Assembly: GCA_944390355.1 (NCBI GenBank)
Contig: CALXPT010000008.1
Coordinates: forward strand, 1-57,169
DNA: 57,169 nucleotides
From: an uncultured Alphaproteobacteria bacterium
Lineage (GTDB): Bacteria > Pseudomonadota > Alphaproteobacteria > RF32 > CAG-239
Direction: 5' to 3'
Positions 1 through 7,682 of this stretch are shown piece by piece. Made by a program: the position numbers and the translations under genes. Under the pieces are notes generated by a model, which saw only the letters and a program-made list of their open reading frames with translations, ran no database searches and was not told the origin of the DNA. Position 1 is the stretch's first letter, and every line of letters begins with the position of its first letter.

Positions 1-75
1 TTCATATTATATAGAAGTGTTTGTTTTTGCGTTTCTACTAAATTTTTTTAAGAAAATTGAAATTTATATATAAAA

Positions 76-102
76 AACCTTTGTTCATAAGAAACAAAGG
101 TT
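76..102 (-). terminator. Rho-independent terminator of the 131-499 gene
   Basis: The arms AACCTTTGTT (76-85) and AACAAAGGTT (93-102) form a perfect 10-bp stem. On the minus strand the stem is followed by a T-run. It lies 28 bp beyond the stop of the minus-strand gene that ends at 131. Confidence 0.7.
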
Positions 103-130
103 AAAAGTGAATAACAAAAATAAAAATTTG

Positions 131-499
131 TTAGTTTTTAAAGAATTTTAGACGTGATTTAGCAATATGAAGCTCGGTATAATCATCTAATATCAATTCT
201 TTTATATAAAAGAGATTAATAAAAAATGGAATATTCTTTTTACTCGCAAAGATAAGAGCGGTTTTATTACCATTTTTTACACCATCTTTTGCAGCAAAAT
301 CCATCGCTTCATTAATTACTTGATAAAGTTTTTGCTCATCACTTGTTTCTTGAGCTACAAATATATTAACGATTGGAAGGTGTTCGTGTTTACAATATTT
401 CAAAACTTCCAAATATTGCTTAGTTGTATCGGTACCGGTTGCTATTAAAACAGCTTGATTTGCTTTTTTCTTTTGTTTTTCTAATTTATTATAATGCAT
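131..499 (-). CDS. Small protein, possibly a degenerate serine-recombinase catalytic domain
   Basis: A 122-residue protein. The ATG is preceded by AAGGATATCAATA, a good ribosome site. The order of hydrophobic strands and helices (LIATGTDTTKQ near the start, then YCKHEHLPIVNIFV, then TALIFASKKNIPF and a final strand) follows the pattern of a serine-recombinase N-terminal domain such as 'YARVSTDKQ...'. The catalytic Ser and the conserved Arg pair are absent, so it cannot be an active recombinase. This assignment is an inference from pattern only; it may be an unrelated small protein. A copy of the 24-bp palindrome lies 87 bp upstream of its start, as it does near other genes in this region. Confidence 0.5.
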   Translation of the reverse strand: MHYNKLEKQKKKANQAVLIATGTDTTKQYLEVLKYCKHEHLPIVNIFVAQETSDEQKLYQVINEAMDFAAKDGVKNGNKTALIFASKKNIPFFINLFYIKELILDDYTELHIAKSRLKFFKN

Positions 500-585
500 T
501 ATTGATATCCTTTATGTGGTTGCGCATTATATTAGAACTACAAATTTATAAAGTTTCTGTGCCGCATTAATTTTAAGAGATATAG

Positions 586-609
586 ACTTTTGCAAAATTC
601 AGCAGAAGT
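586..609. repeat. 24-bp palindrome, copy 1
   Basis: Reads ACTTTTGCAAAA / TTCAGCAGAAGT, an imperfect palindrome. It belongs to a family whose consensus half-site is ACTTCTGNAAAA. Other copies are at 1944, 2383, 3347, 4007 (weak), 15427 and 18998. It lies in the intergenic region upstream of the 131-499 gene. Confidence 0.7.
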
Positions 610-629
610 TGAGTTTTATCACTTTAGTA

Positions 630-722
630 TATCACCATACCGGATACCCCATCTTAGACTACCTATTTGATATTAATAAAGACAATCCCATCCCCGTGCC
701 GGACAGACCATTAAAAAATTAG
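630..722 (+). pseudogene. Coding-like 3' fragment of an unidentified gene
   Basis: This frame reads YHHTGYPILDYLFDI, then NKDNPIPVPDRPLKN and a TAG stop. It looks protein-like (Gly-Tyr-Pro, alternating hydrophobics, a proline-rich tail) but has no convincing start nearby. The frame stays open leftward through the palindrome at 586. I do not recognise the family. It is probably a relic of a disrupted gene. Confidence 0.3.
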
Positions 723-804
723 TTAAAGTTTAATAAAAGCCTTTACACGTGAGATAATGTTGATGAGTGTAGTTTCCAATAGATATTGTAATATCAAAAA
801 GAGC

Positions 805-1521
805 TTACAAACTCCTTCCACCATTTTGCCTATAAAATTCATCATTACATTCTTTATCAATATTGATACCCAAGGCTTTTATCTTTTTGCGTATATCAGA
901 ATCTAAATAACATAATTTACCTACTCTTTTAAGCCAATTGAAATAATCTCGTAGTGATTTTCCGCATATAGTCTGATAAAGTTTAAAATTACAATACAGT
1001 TTAGGATCTCCATAATCATCTATCTCATAATCTTGACTTGGTGATATAGAAGGTGTCACTAAATCTTTTTTGAGATTATCATTTTTGTCTTTGGAAGTTG
1101 TATTTTGATTATCTATTCCATTTGAACTCGATGTTTCGGATTTTTGAGCAGTCTTTTTGGCTTTTTTTGACATACTTTTTTTAATATTAGTCTTATAAGT
1201 ATTTTTCCAAAGCTCGTCTTTATTCTGATTAAAATATTTATCCATTTCACAAATAAGTTCTTCAGTATTAGTTATAAGATGTGTTTCGGTAGATGTTGGC
1301 TTTTCAATAGTTAATTCTTTTGTATCTAGATTATAAGACCATTTAGATTTTCCCATTCGTTCAATTGAAATTTCGATTGAACCTCCAAGCATTAAAATAT
1401 TACAAATATCAATAGTATTCAAAACCGGATATGAAAAATTGTATCCAGGGATTTTATTGGCTAAATCTATGGATTTTACTGCACGAGCATTATATTCAGA
1501 GCTTTTTATAATTTCTATCAT
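805..1521 (-). CDS. Hypothetical protein with low-complexity linker
   Basis: A 238-residue protein of unknown function. I place the start at the internal ATG (protein begins MIEIIKSSEYNAR) because AAAGGTG lies at ideal spacing before it. The longer frame up to 1668 adds a hydrophobic stretch with no ribosome site. Residues 1-90 look folded and contain a beta-rich segment (SIEISIERMGKSKWSYN). Residues ~115-170 are a Lys/Ser/Thr/Asn-rich linker. The last ~65 residues form a second folded part with several Cys and aromatics (KLYCNFKLYQTICGKSLRDY). This gives two small domains joined by a flexible linker. No family is recognised. Confidence 0.6.
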   Translation of the reverse strand: MIEIIKSSEYNARAVKSIDLANKIPGYNFSYPVLNTIDICNILMLGGSIEISIERMGKSKWSYNLDTKELTIEKPTSTETHLITNTEELICEMDKYFNQNKDELWKNTYKTNIKKSMSKKAKKTAQKSETSSSNGIDNQNTTSKDKNDNLKKDLVTPSISPSQDYEIDDYGDPKLYCNFKLYQTICGKSLRDYFNWLKRVGKLCYLDSDIRKKIKALGINIDKECNDEFYRQNGGRSL

Positions 1522-1943
1522 GTATTTCACCTTTAAGTAGTTGTTAAAAACATGATATAGAATTGTAAAAATTATGGTTTCTACTAAAAAAATTTTCCAA
1601 ACAGTATATTTTTTCTTGTCAGTTCTCTGTTTATTTCCTGTTTGACACCTATATATAAAAATATTCAAATAATTAATAATAAAATTAATTATTTGATAAT
1701 AAAGAAAGCTACTTAGAAATCTACAAAAGAAATATATTTAGAAAGTGACGTATCAAGCCATAAAGTATTCTTTCTGTAATTTAAAATTGTTTATAATACT
1801 TAATATTATTTGAATAAAATGCATAATTTTAAAATTTAAACATAACAGATTATAATAACAAACATCTTTTTCTTAATTTTATAAAAAAAATATATCATCA
1901 AAAATATAAGGGGCGGAGTTCTTTTCTTGTAAAATTATAATTA

Positions 1944-2165
1944 ACTTCTGCTAAAATTTACAAAAGTTTATTAACTGAATATAAATACCAAATAAACTAT
2001 ATGAGGGAAATAGTTAATAAAATGTTCTATATTTTCAAATGATTATATACTTCATTTAAAACACTCACATAAACAAGCCTAAAACAACCTCAGATTCACC
2101 AATTATATTCAAGTAATACAAGTTATATTGAAAGAAAATACCGATTCCTATGGGCAAAAAATGGT
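1944..2165. repeat. Dispersed ~215-bp repeat, divergent copy A
   Basis: It starts with a 24-bp palindrome (1944-1967). Downstream it keeps recognisable pieces of copies B and C: a CATAAACAAGCC-like block, an AGTAATA block and the terminal GATTCCTATGGGCAAAA. It is much more diverged than copies B (3347-3563) and C (4007-4220). Confidence 0.5.
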
Positions 2166-2300
2166 ATTTAATTTGTGTCTTGTTAACTTATATGAATGTC
2201 AATTAAAGAAAAAGTGACATCAATGACATTTAATCCATTTAACTTTTAATATCTGGGTGTAATAAGTTAAGTTGTCAAAGTAAAAAAATTTTAAAATCTG

Positions 2301-2406
2301 TTTTACAAATCCCCAAATACACGACAATACAATTATATCAGATTCTTTTGAATAGTTATAACAAATATTCAATTTGAATTTAACTTCTGTAAAATTCTGC
2401 AGAAGT
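2301..2406. repeat. Module paired with 3275-3370, ending in palindrome copy 3
   Basis: The blocks ACAAATCCCC, ACACGACAATACA and ATAGTTATAACA recur in the same order at 3275-3370. Both copies end in the 24-bp palindrome (here 2383-2406, with arms ACTTCTGTAAAA and TTCTGCAGAAGT, the best copy in the window). The palindrome ends 34 bp before the start codon of the recombinase-like gene at 2441. Confidence 0.6.
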
Positions 2407-2440
2407 CAGAATTGGTTAATTTACTTATTAGGATAAGATA

Positions 2441-3187
2441 ATGACTAAATATGACGAAGTTTATATAGTTTCAGATGTATTTTCAATGTATAAAACAATA
2501 AAATATGCAAAAGATAATCACTTAAACATTAAGGGATGTTATCTGGATACTCTATATTCCTCTTATAATTTTGAAGAGAAGAAAAAATATTTAGTTATTT
2601 TTAGCAATACGTATATTCCATCATGTCCTCAATCCAATCACATATTTTCTTTTATTACATTAAATATTGAAAGTATTGGTCAAGGTATCGTTGATGTTTT
2701 CTTTTTGAAAGAGAATATAACTATCTCAGCTAAAACAACATGCAAAGAAATTGCAACATTAGTAAATTCAATTTATGAAGGGATATCTATAGATCAGCCA
2801 TACAAAGATCCTTGGAGCGGAAATTATAGAGTTCTGCAAAAAGAAATTCCTTTTGGGTATAGTAAATGTAATGTCTATGACTGTCCCTTTGTAGAAAAAA
2901 ACAGTAAAAGTGAAATTGTTAAATTGTTATTTGATACAATTATGGATTCAGAGGCAACACAAGAAAGTTTAGATTTAGCAAGAAGTTTAGTTCGTGTAAC
3001 ATACGGTGATAATTTAACAACTAAGGAAACATTACAAATTTTGCAAAATCCGTTTTATTATGGAGAGATGAAATATAAAGGTATTTTGTATCCTCATCTT
3101 CATGATACTATTATAAACAAATCTATCTTTGAAAAAGTGCAAGAAAAGGTAAAAGCAATAAAAAAAGAAATTAGATTAAAAAAATAA
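2441..3187 (+). CDS. Degenerate large serine recombinase
   Basis: A 248-residue protein. The ATG is preceded by AGGATAAGATA. Residues ~135-248 match the 'recombinase' domain of large serine recombinases: a PFGYSK motif near 137 and NPFYYGEMKYKGILYPHLHD near 203-222, then a helix ending in basic residues. Full-length members usually have ~500 residues, with a catalytic domain of ~150. Here the N-terminal ~130 residues keep only an eroded remnant, with no YxRVS Ser motif and no Arg pair. It is therefore predicted to be catalytically dead but may still bind DNA. It could be a decaying relic, or a protein repurposed as a regulator. The clean ribosome site and intact frame slightly favour expression. 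Confidence 0.65.
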   Translation: MTKYDEVYIVSDVFSMYKTIKYAKDNHLNIKGCYLDTLYSSYNFEEKKKYLVIFSNTYIPSCPQSNHIFSFITLNIESIGQGIVDVFFLKENITISAKTTCKEIATLVNSIYEGISIDQPYKDPWSGNYRVLQKEIPFGYSKCNVYDCPFVEKNSKSEIVKLLFDTIMDSEATQESLDLARSLVRVTYGDNLTTKETLQILQNPFYYGEMKYKGILYPHLHDTIINKSIFEKVQEKVKAIKKEIRLKK

Positions 3188-3214
3188 ATCTCCAATACTT
3201 ATTATATCACCAGA

Positions 3215-3331
3215 ATGTCTCGCTTTTATAAACAAGAGGTTAAAGAAAAAAACATCATAATGGAAGTTTTACCGTTTACAAATCCCAAAATTCACGACAA
3301 TACAGTGATAGTTATAACACATTGTAAATAG
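3215..3331 (+). CDS. Possible small ORF (38 aa) or 3' coding relic
   Basis: An open frame of 38 codons directly downstream of the degenerate recombinase. It overlaps the repeated module at 3275. The phrase FTNPKIHDNTV is also encoded in one frame of the other copy (FTNPQIHDNTI near 2304-2339), so the repeat may derive from a coding 3' end. No convincing ribosome site is seen. Weak support for expression. Confidence 0.2.
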   Translation: MSRFYKQEVKEKNIIMEVLPFTNPKIHDNTVIVITHCK

Positions 3332-3370
3332 GTATTATTATGTTTGACTTCTGCAAAATTTTACAAAAGT
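3275..3370. repeat. Module paired with 2301-2406, ending in palindrome copy 4
   Basis: The same ordered blocks as at 2301-2406 (TTTACAAATCCC, CACGACAATACA, ATAGTTATAACA), then the 24-bp palindrome at 3347-3370. Confidence 0.6.
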
Positions 3371-3563
3371 TGTATTGTGAAGTTAGTATGATATAAAAAA
3401 CAACCTCATTCCGATTGTGGATTAGGTTAATTATTTGAAATTTCATAAATATCTTGTAAAATCATATCACATATCTCCATAAACAACCCATAAATAGCCA
3501 GATTTGGTAAAAGTAATAAAACCTATACCAAACAACAATATTGAATCCACAGGTCAAAAATTC
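3347..3563. repeat. Dispersed ~215-bp repeat, copy B
   Basis: A direct repeat of 4007-4220. Both begin with the palindrome (3347-3370 here). Shared blocks then follow in order: ACAACCTCATTCCGA, CATAAATATCTTGTAAAAT, ATCTCCATAAACAACCC and TTTGGTAAAAGTAATAAAAC (near 3505). Copies B and C flank the small gene 3617-3916. Confidence 0.75.
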
Positions 3564-3616
3564 ACTAAATTACGATAAGTACTCAAACTATAACAATGCT
3601 CGTGTGTAAAGCTTCA

Positions 3617-3916
3617 TCAACTTTTGGGATTATTATTGACAGCACATTCATCTATGAAGTTTTTAAATTGCTTAAGAGCATCCAATACAGTATGATGACT
3701 TTTTGCTCCTTTATCTGCTTTAACTCCATTAGCTGAATACTGGGGTAGAATATCATCTATACATTCTGCAAGTTCTTGAACATCCATCCCTTCTTCTGAT
3801 GCAACTTTTTTAACTCCTTTTACATATTTAGATGTGGTGCTAGGATGTCCACTTGGAGTTACACCGGAATATCCTTTATTTTGAAGCCATATTTCAAATT
3901 TATCAAGTATAGACAT
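3617..3916 (-). CDS. Small protein resembling a solo core-binding (SAM-like) domain
   Basis: A 99-residue protein. Its pattern (FEIWLQNKGYSG, a YVKGVKKVA helix, ILPQYSANG, SHHTVLDALKQFKNFI) aligns with the 89-residue protein at 14844-15113 and the N-terminus of the 380-residue protein at 17788-18930. The layout resembles the N-terminal core-binding domain of tyrosine recombinases, but no catalytic domain follows. Function is unknown; DNA binding is plausible. An upstream GGGG lies 8 bp before the ATG, and a weak copy of the 24-bp palindrome lies 91 bp upstream. The gene sits between two direct ~215-bp repeats, an arrangement that could allow its duplication or loss. Confidence 0.6.
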   Translation of the reverse strand: MSILDKFEIWLQNKGYSGVTPSGHPSTTSKYVKGVKKVASEEGMDVQELAECIDDILPQYSANGVKADKGAKSHHTVLDALKQFKNFIDECAVNNNPKS

Positions 3917-4006
3917 ATTTTATCCCCTTTGTTGTTGATAGCTATATTATTAAAATTTATAATATTCATTACAAGAATTTTTTGATAACTATTAAATAAA
4001 AAGATG

Positions 4007-4220
4007 ACTACAGTAAAATTTTACATACGATTTTTATATTTTACTACGGTATAAAAACAACCTCATTCCGAATGAGAATTGTGCTAATTGTTTGAAATTG
4101 CATAAATATCTTGTAAAATTATATCATACATCTCCATAAACAACCCGTGGATAGAAGGATTTGGTAAAAGTAATAAAACCTATATCAAACAAAAACATTG
4201 ATTCTATGGGTTAAAAAAAG
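4007..4220. repeat. Dispersed ~215-bp repeat, copy C
   Basis: See copy B at 3347. The palindrome at its left end (4007-4030) is decayed in its outer arms but keeps the core TAAAATTTTACA. The right end runs into the terminator of the recombinase gene. Confidence 0.75.
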
Positions 4221-4246
4221 ACTTCTTTCCATTCAGAAGAGAAGTC
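4212..4246 (-). terminator. Terminator of the 4271-4861 recombinase gene
   Basis: The stem GACTTCT (4220-4226) / AGAAGTC (4240-4246) is followed on the minus strand by seven T. It lies just beyond the recombinase stop codon. Confidence 0.7.
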
Positions 4247-4270
4247 CTTGTAAATCGGATTATGGCAAAA

Positions 4271-4861
4271 TTAATGTAAGTTTCTTTGCATATAGCGGTG
4301 GACAGTCAGCCACGAGCAACCCAAACTGCGTGCAATTTCAGCCTTAGTGAGACCTTTATCTAATAAGTTCATCAGCCTGTCATGCTGTTTTTGCAGCTTT
4401 TGATAAGACGTTCCGTAAGGTCGGCCGAGATGTCTGCCTTCATCTTTAAGCCGCTGGAGCGAAATTTTAGTCCTTTCGGAAATCAACTGCCGCTCAATTT
4501 CACTCGCCAAACTAAAAGCAAAGGCCAAAACTTTAGACTGAATGTCGGCACCCAAGCGATAATTTTCTTTCAAAGTCCAAATCTGACAGTCTTTTTCCAA
4601 ACATTCTTGCAAAATTCCCATTACTTCAAGCAAATTGCGTCCCAACCGCGAAAGCTCTGTCGCAATCAAAATATCGCCTTTTTTGAGCTTTTTTAAGATT
4701 TTTCCGAGTCTGCGTTCATGCAAAGGCTTGCGAGAAGAAATAACTTCTTCAACCCATTTATCAATTTTCATATCGTTCTTTGCGGTAAAAAGTTCAATCT
4801 CGTGATGTTGATTAGCAGTATGTTGATGATCTGTGCTAACTCGTATATATCCATAAATCAT
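4271..4861 (-). CDS. Serine recombinase (DNA invertase, Mpi/Hin type)
   Basis: A 196-residue small serine recombinase of normal family length. YIRVSTDHQ gives catalytic Ser9. SRLGRNL (71-77) gives the conserved Arg pair. The long oligomerisation helix contains SEIERQLISERT. LGRP is the hinge, and a C-terminal helix-turn-helix spans ~170-195 (LTKAEIARSLGCSWLTVHRY). The family catalyses site-specific inversion or resolution through a 5'-phosphoserine intermediate. All catalytic residues I can check are present. The ATG is preceded by AGGACTAAATT. It diverges from the dead homologue at 5128, which heads the glycan operon. The recombinase at 22994 is a close paralogue. The resemblance to Bacteroides Mpi, which flips capsule promoters, makes control of the neighbouring glycan locus an attractive but unproven role. 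Confidence 0.9.
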   Translation of the reverse strand: MIYGYIRVSTDHQHTANQHHEIELFTAKNDMKIDKWVEEVISSRKPLHERRLGKILKKLKKGDILIATELSRLGRNLLEVMGILQECLEKDCQIWTLKENYRLGADIQSKVLAFAFSLASEIERQLISERTKISLQRLKDEGRHLGRPYGTSYQKLQKQHDRLMNLLDKGLTKAEIARSLGCSWLTVHRYMQRNLH

Positions 4862-4877
4862 AATTTAGTCCTCATAA

Positions 4878-4895
4878 ATAGTTTAATGAAACTAT
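4878..4895. promoter_or_regulatory. Inverted repeat in the recombinase leader
   Basis: ATAGTTT (4878-4884) and AAACTAT (4889-4895) form a perfect inverted repeat 17 bp before the start codon. On the minus strand it ends in AACTATTTATGA directly before the ribosome site. The same arrangement precedes the small gene at 15125-15253, so it may be a shared operator. Confidence 0.4.
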
Positions 4896-5088
4896 ATACA
4901 AGAACAAATTAAACACCAAAAATAAAGCCTGCTAAAATTAAACCGCGTTCAAAAACCTTCATTTATTTGTTGTATTAATAAAGGTATCATACATATATTT
5001 TTTCTATTTTCAAGATATATTTTATAATTTTTGCAAACCCTTGTTATATAAATATTTTTCATCGTTTTTACAATAAGATAGCGATTTT

Positions 5089-5106
5089 ATCTTCAAAAGT
5101 GAAGAT
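5089..5106. promoter_or_regulatory. Inverted repeat upstream of the dead-recombinase gene
   Basis: ATCTTC (5089-5094) and GAAGAT (5101-5106) lie 22 bp before the start at 5128. They could be an operator or a small leader hairpin. The intergenic region 4862-5127 is otherwise AT-rich. I found no long inverted repeats that would bound an invertible segment. Confidence 0.3.
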
Positions 5107-5127
5107 TTGTGAATAGAGCGATTCGGT

Positions 5128-5724
5128 ATGTTCGTAGGTTATATACAAAATAACGAGGATAAAACAGAGCAAATCCGCCAGTATCAGGCCGTTCAGTCTT
5201 TTGCCAAAGAGCAAGGGCTAAAGCTTGATTGTATCTGTGCGGATTACACTTTTACAGATATAAAAGAAATGATTATGCCGGAAACTGAAGGTATAGTTAT
5301 CTTTAATATCAGTGCGTTAGGTGATGGTCTGACACAGATTAAAGAAAATTTGCTTTTCTGCCGTGAGCATAAATTACAAATCTATTCAATCGAAGATGGT
5401 TATCGTTTTAATGAAAATAATCTGACTGATGATTTTTTCAAAGGGATAGATATCGCTATAGATGTTCGCAGCAACTTGATATCGCAAAATGTTAAAAAAG
5501 TTCTGAAAAAACGGAAGAATGAGGGGGTGAAACTCGGCCGTCCAATTGGTGCACTTATCAAAAAACGCTTGGAAGGTAAGGAAGAAGAAATCCGCAAACT
5601 TTTGGCACAAAAAGTCACCAAAGCCGAAATCGCCCGCCGCTTCAACGTTACCCGTAATACCGTCTTCCGCTTCGTCAAACGAAATGGTCTGGAAGAAAAT
5701 TTAAACAAAGAGATTCGTGGATAA
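5128..5724 (+). CDS. Catalytically dead serine-recombinase homologue, candidate glycan-locus regulator
   Basis: A 198-residue protein with the full architecture of a small serine recombinase: N-terminal domain, LGRP hinge (near 138), and a C-terminal helix-turn-helix (VTKAEIARRFNVTRNTVFRFVKRNG, given here only as VTKAEIARRFNV plus RNTVFRFV). The active site is lost. At the Ser9 position the sequence reads YIQNNED, so Ser is Asn. At the Arg pair it reads SALGDGL (62-68), so both Arg are gone. The protein can probably fold and bind DNA but not cut it. Its stop is 5 bp before the first glycan gene, so it is the first gene of that operon. I infer a regulatory role. It could also modulate the active paralogue encoded divergently at 4271-4861 by forming mixed oligomers or competing for sites. 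Confidence 0.8.
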   Translation: MFVGYIQNNEDKTEQIRQYQAVQSFAKEQGLKLDCICADYTFTDIKEMIMPETEGIVIFNISALGDGLTQIKENLLFCREHKLQIYSIEDGYRFNENNLTDDFFKGIDIAIDVRSNLISQNVKKVLKKRKNEGVKLGRPIGALIKKRLEGKEEEIRKLLAQKVTKAEIARRFNVTRNTVFRFVKRNGLEENLNKEIRG

Positions 5725-5729
5725 TTATT

Positions 5730-7673
5730 ATGCTATTGGATAAAATTAAAAATAAAATTAATAAAGCCGATATTGTCTCTTTCGACATATTTGATACGCT
5801 TTTACTACGTCCATATTGCAAGCCTAGTGATTTATTTTACCATATAGGGCAAGTAAAGAAGATGCCTTTTTTTGCAACTCTACGGCAAGAAACTGAGAGA
5901 GAAACCAGAATAGACACTCCAACAAAAGAAGATATAACCTTTGAAGAAATCTACCAAAATATTGATGATGTTTTTAAGCCTTTCCAAAAAATAGAGATGG
6001 ATTGGGAAGAAATGGTGCTTCGTGCTAATCCTGAATTAAAACAAGTATATAATTATACTCTATCGCAAAATAAAAAAATAATAATAACATCCGATATGTA
6101 TTTGCCAACAGATTTTCTAGCTCAATTACTCAGAAAAAATGGTTTTGACGGATGGGATAAAATTTATATTTCAGGCGATATAGGTTTAACAAAAGCATCA
6201 GGTAATCTATTTAAGAAAATTATTGATGAATTATCCCCGGTTTCGGCAGAAAAAATTTTACATATTGGAGATAACAAACATTCTGATTATAAAATTCCTC
6301 AAAAATTAGGTATTCAAAGTATATTATATCAGCAAGTTGTAAAACAATTTTTAAAAGAAAATAAAGCTCTTGCATATTTATATGATGAAACAAAATATAA
6401 TTTAGGCTTATCTATTTTACTATCTGTCTTAGCATATCGTTGGCAGATTAGGCGTTGTAATAACAAACGCGTATCTAATTATTGGAATGAATTAGGATAT
6501 TTATATGCCGGTCCATTAGCTTATGGCTATTGTCGCTATGTTGAAGAGGTTGCCAAAGAACAAAAGCTTGATTTTTTAGGCTTTGTTGCGCGAGATGGAT
6601 ATACTTTACAAAAAATTTTCAATCGTCTTTGCCCGAATATCAAAACTGCGTATATATATGCGCCGAGATTTTTGAATCTTATTTGTCGCCTTGATTATGC
6701 TCGCCGCAATAAAGAGCAAACAAATGCTATTATCACATATTTTTCAAAAAATAATAATAAAATCCGCAAGCTATTAAATAATAAAGATTTAATGAAAGCT
6801 AAGGAACAACATCAATTTATACAAGGAAATAGAGAATTGTTTGTTCCTGAAGCTAAGAAAAATATGGAAAATTATAAAAAGTACATCAAATCGCTAATTC
6901 CAGATAATAGTAGAGTTGGAATAGTTGACACGATTACCGGAGAATTTTCTTCTCAAAAACTTTTACAGTCAGCTTTGCGCAGAAATATTCATGGCATATA
7001 TTGGTCTGTATTGCTTCAAGTGTTTCAAGGCATATATGACAGAAGCTGTTTTATTAATAAAAAATCATATCAACATGATGCATCAGTCTACACCAGAAAT
7101 TGGAATTTTATTGAATTTTTGCTTACAAGTCCTGAATATCCTATAAAAAATATGGATAATCAAGGAAAACCAGTTTATGACAGTAATCCCAATGAAGCGG
7201 AGAAATATCGAGCCAAAATATATCCGGATATTTCAGAAGGAGCTATCCAATTTACCAAAGATATTCAATCTATTTTCAAGGGTAATGATATCTTTTTAGA
7301 CGGGGAAAGCTTAGTTAAATATATTAATAATTTCGTTGATCATCCACAAAGCATAGATATTCGGGAGATGTCAAAGATAAAATTTGGAGTAGATAGTAAT
7401 CACTCCAATTATATTCCCTTGTTTGCGGAAAAAATACCCTTAAAAGAGTATTTATTCCATCCCAAGAAAGTAATGAAACGGATAAAATATGTGCTATGGC
7501 AAACACCAATGCAGTCTTTATTTACCTGTTTCATAAAACCCATAACTATCAGAACCAAAGGGCTAAAACAAGTCGAAATATCACTTTTTCCATATTTGGC
7601 AAAACAATATTTCACCGCAATTTTGAACATAAGTTCAAATTGTTACTACAAATTCGTTATCGGACATAAATAA
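5730..7673 (+). CDS. COG5610-like HAD-superfamily protein of the glycan locus
   Basis: A 647-residue protein. The N-terminal ~220 residues are a HAD hydrolase domain: SFDIFDTLL (~17-25, nucleophile Asp and DxD), TSDMYLP (~118-124, motif II) and HIGDNKHSD (~177-185, acidic motif IV). The remaining ~420 residues include a second conserved segment (GFVARDGYTLQKIF, residues ~286-299; RVGIVDTITGEFSSQ, ~391-405) typical of these large proteins found in capsule and LPS clusters. The exact reaction is unknown to me. It may act on sugar or polyol phosphates, or the C-terminal part may be a transferase. A second family member lies two genes downstream. Confidence 0.75.
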   Translation: MLLDKIKNKINKADIVSFDIFDTLLLRPYCKPSDLFYHIGQVKKMPFFATLRQETERETRIDTPTKEDITFEEIYQNIDDVFKPFQKIEMDWEEMVLRANPELKQVYNYTLSQNKKIIITSDMYLPTDFLAQLLRKNGFDGWDKIYISGDIGLTKASGNLFKKIIDELSPVSAEKILHIGDNKHSDYKIPQKLGIQSILYQQVVKQFLKENKALAYLYDETKYNLGLSILLSVLAYRWQIRRCNNKRVSNYWNELGYLYAGPLAYGYCRYVEEVAKEQKLDFLGFVARDGYTLQKIFNRLCPNIKTAYIYAPRFLNLICRLDYARRNKEQTNAIITYFSKNNNKIRKLLNNKDLMKAKEQHQFIQGNRELFVPEAKKNMENYKKYIKSLIPDNSRVGIVDTITGEFSSQKLLQSALRRNIHGIYWSVLLQVFQGIYDRSCFINKKSYQHDASVYTRNWNFIEFLLTSPEYPIKNMDNQGKPVYDSNPNEAEKYRAKIYPDISEGAIQFTKDIQSIFKGNDIFLDGESLVKYINNFVDHPQSIDIREMSKIKFGVDSNHSNYIPLFAEKIPLKEYLFHPKKVMKRIKYVLWQTPMQSLFTCFIKPITIRTKGLKQVEISLFPYLAKQYFTAILNISSNCYYKFVIGHK

Positions 7674-7682
7674 AGAAAGGAA

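Larger units (their letters stand above)
1522..2440. other. Long AT-rich intergenic region with repeats
   Basis: A 919-bp stretch without a convincing gene. It holds a divergent copy of the dispersed repeat (1944-2165), a second repeated module (2301-2406) and two 24-bp palindromes. The remainder (1522-1943 and 2166-2300) is AT-rich DNA in which I see nothing specific. Confidence 0.6.

Noticed and set aside
1522..1668. 49-residue N-terminal extension of the 805-1521 protein
   Set aside because: The internal ATG at 1521 has an AAAGGTG ribosome site; the upstream start has none.
1944..4220. CRISPR array
   Set aside because: The repeats are long, few, diverged and irregularly spaced, with no cas genes in the window.
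4382..4912. Two plus-strand frames opposite the recombinase
   Set aside because: They are shadows of the 4271-4861 gene, whose catalytic motifs are clear.
4862..5127. Invertible promoter between the recombinase and its dead paralogue
   Set aside because: I looked for long inverted repeats bounding this segment and found only short local ones. An invertible site elsewhere is not excluded.
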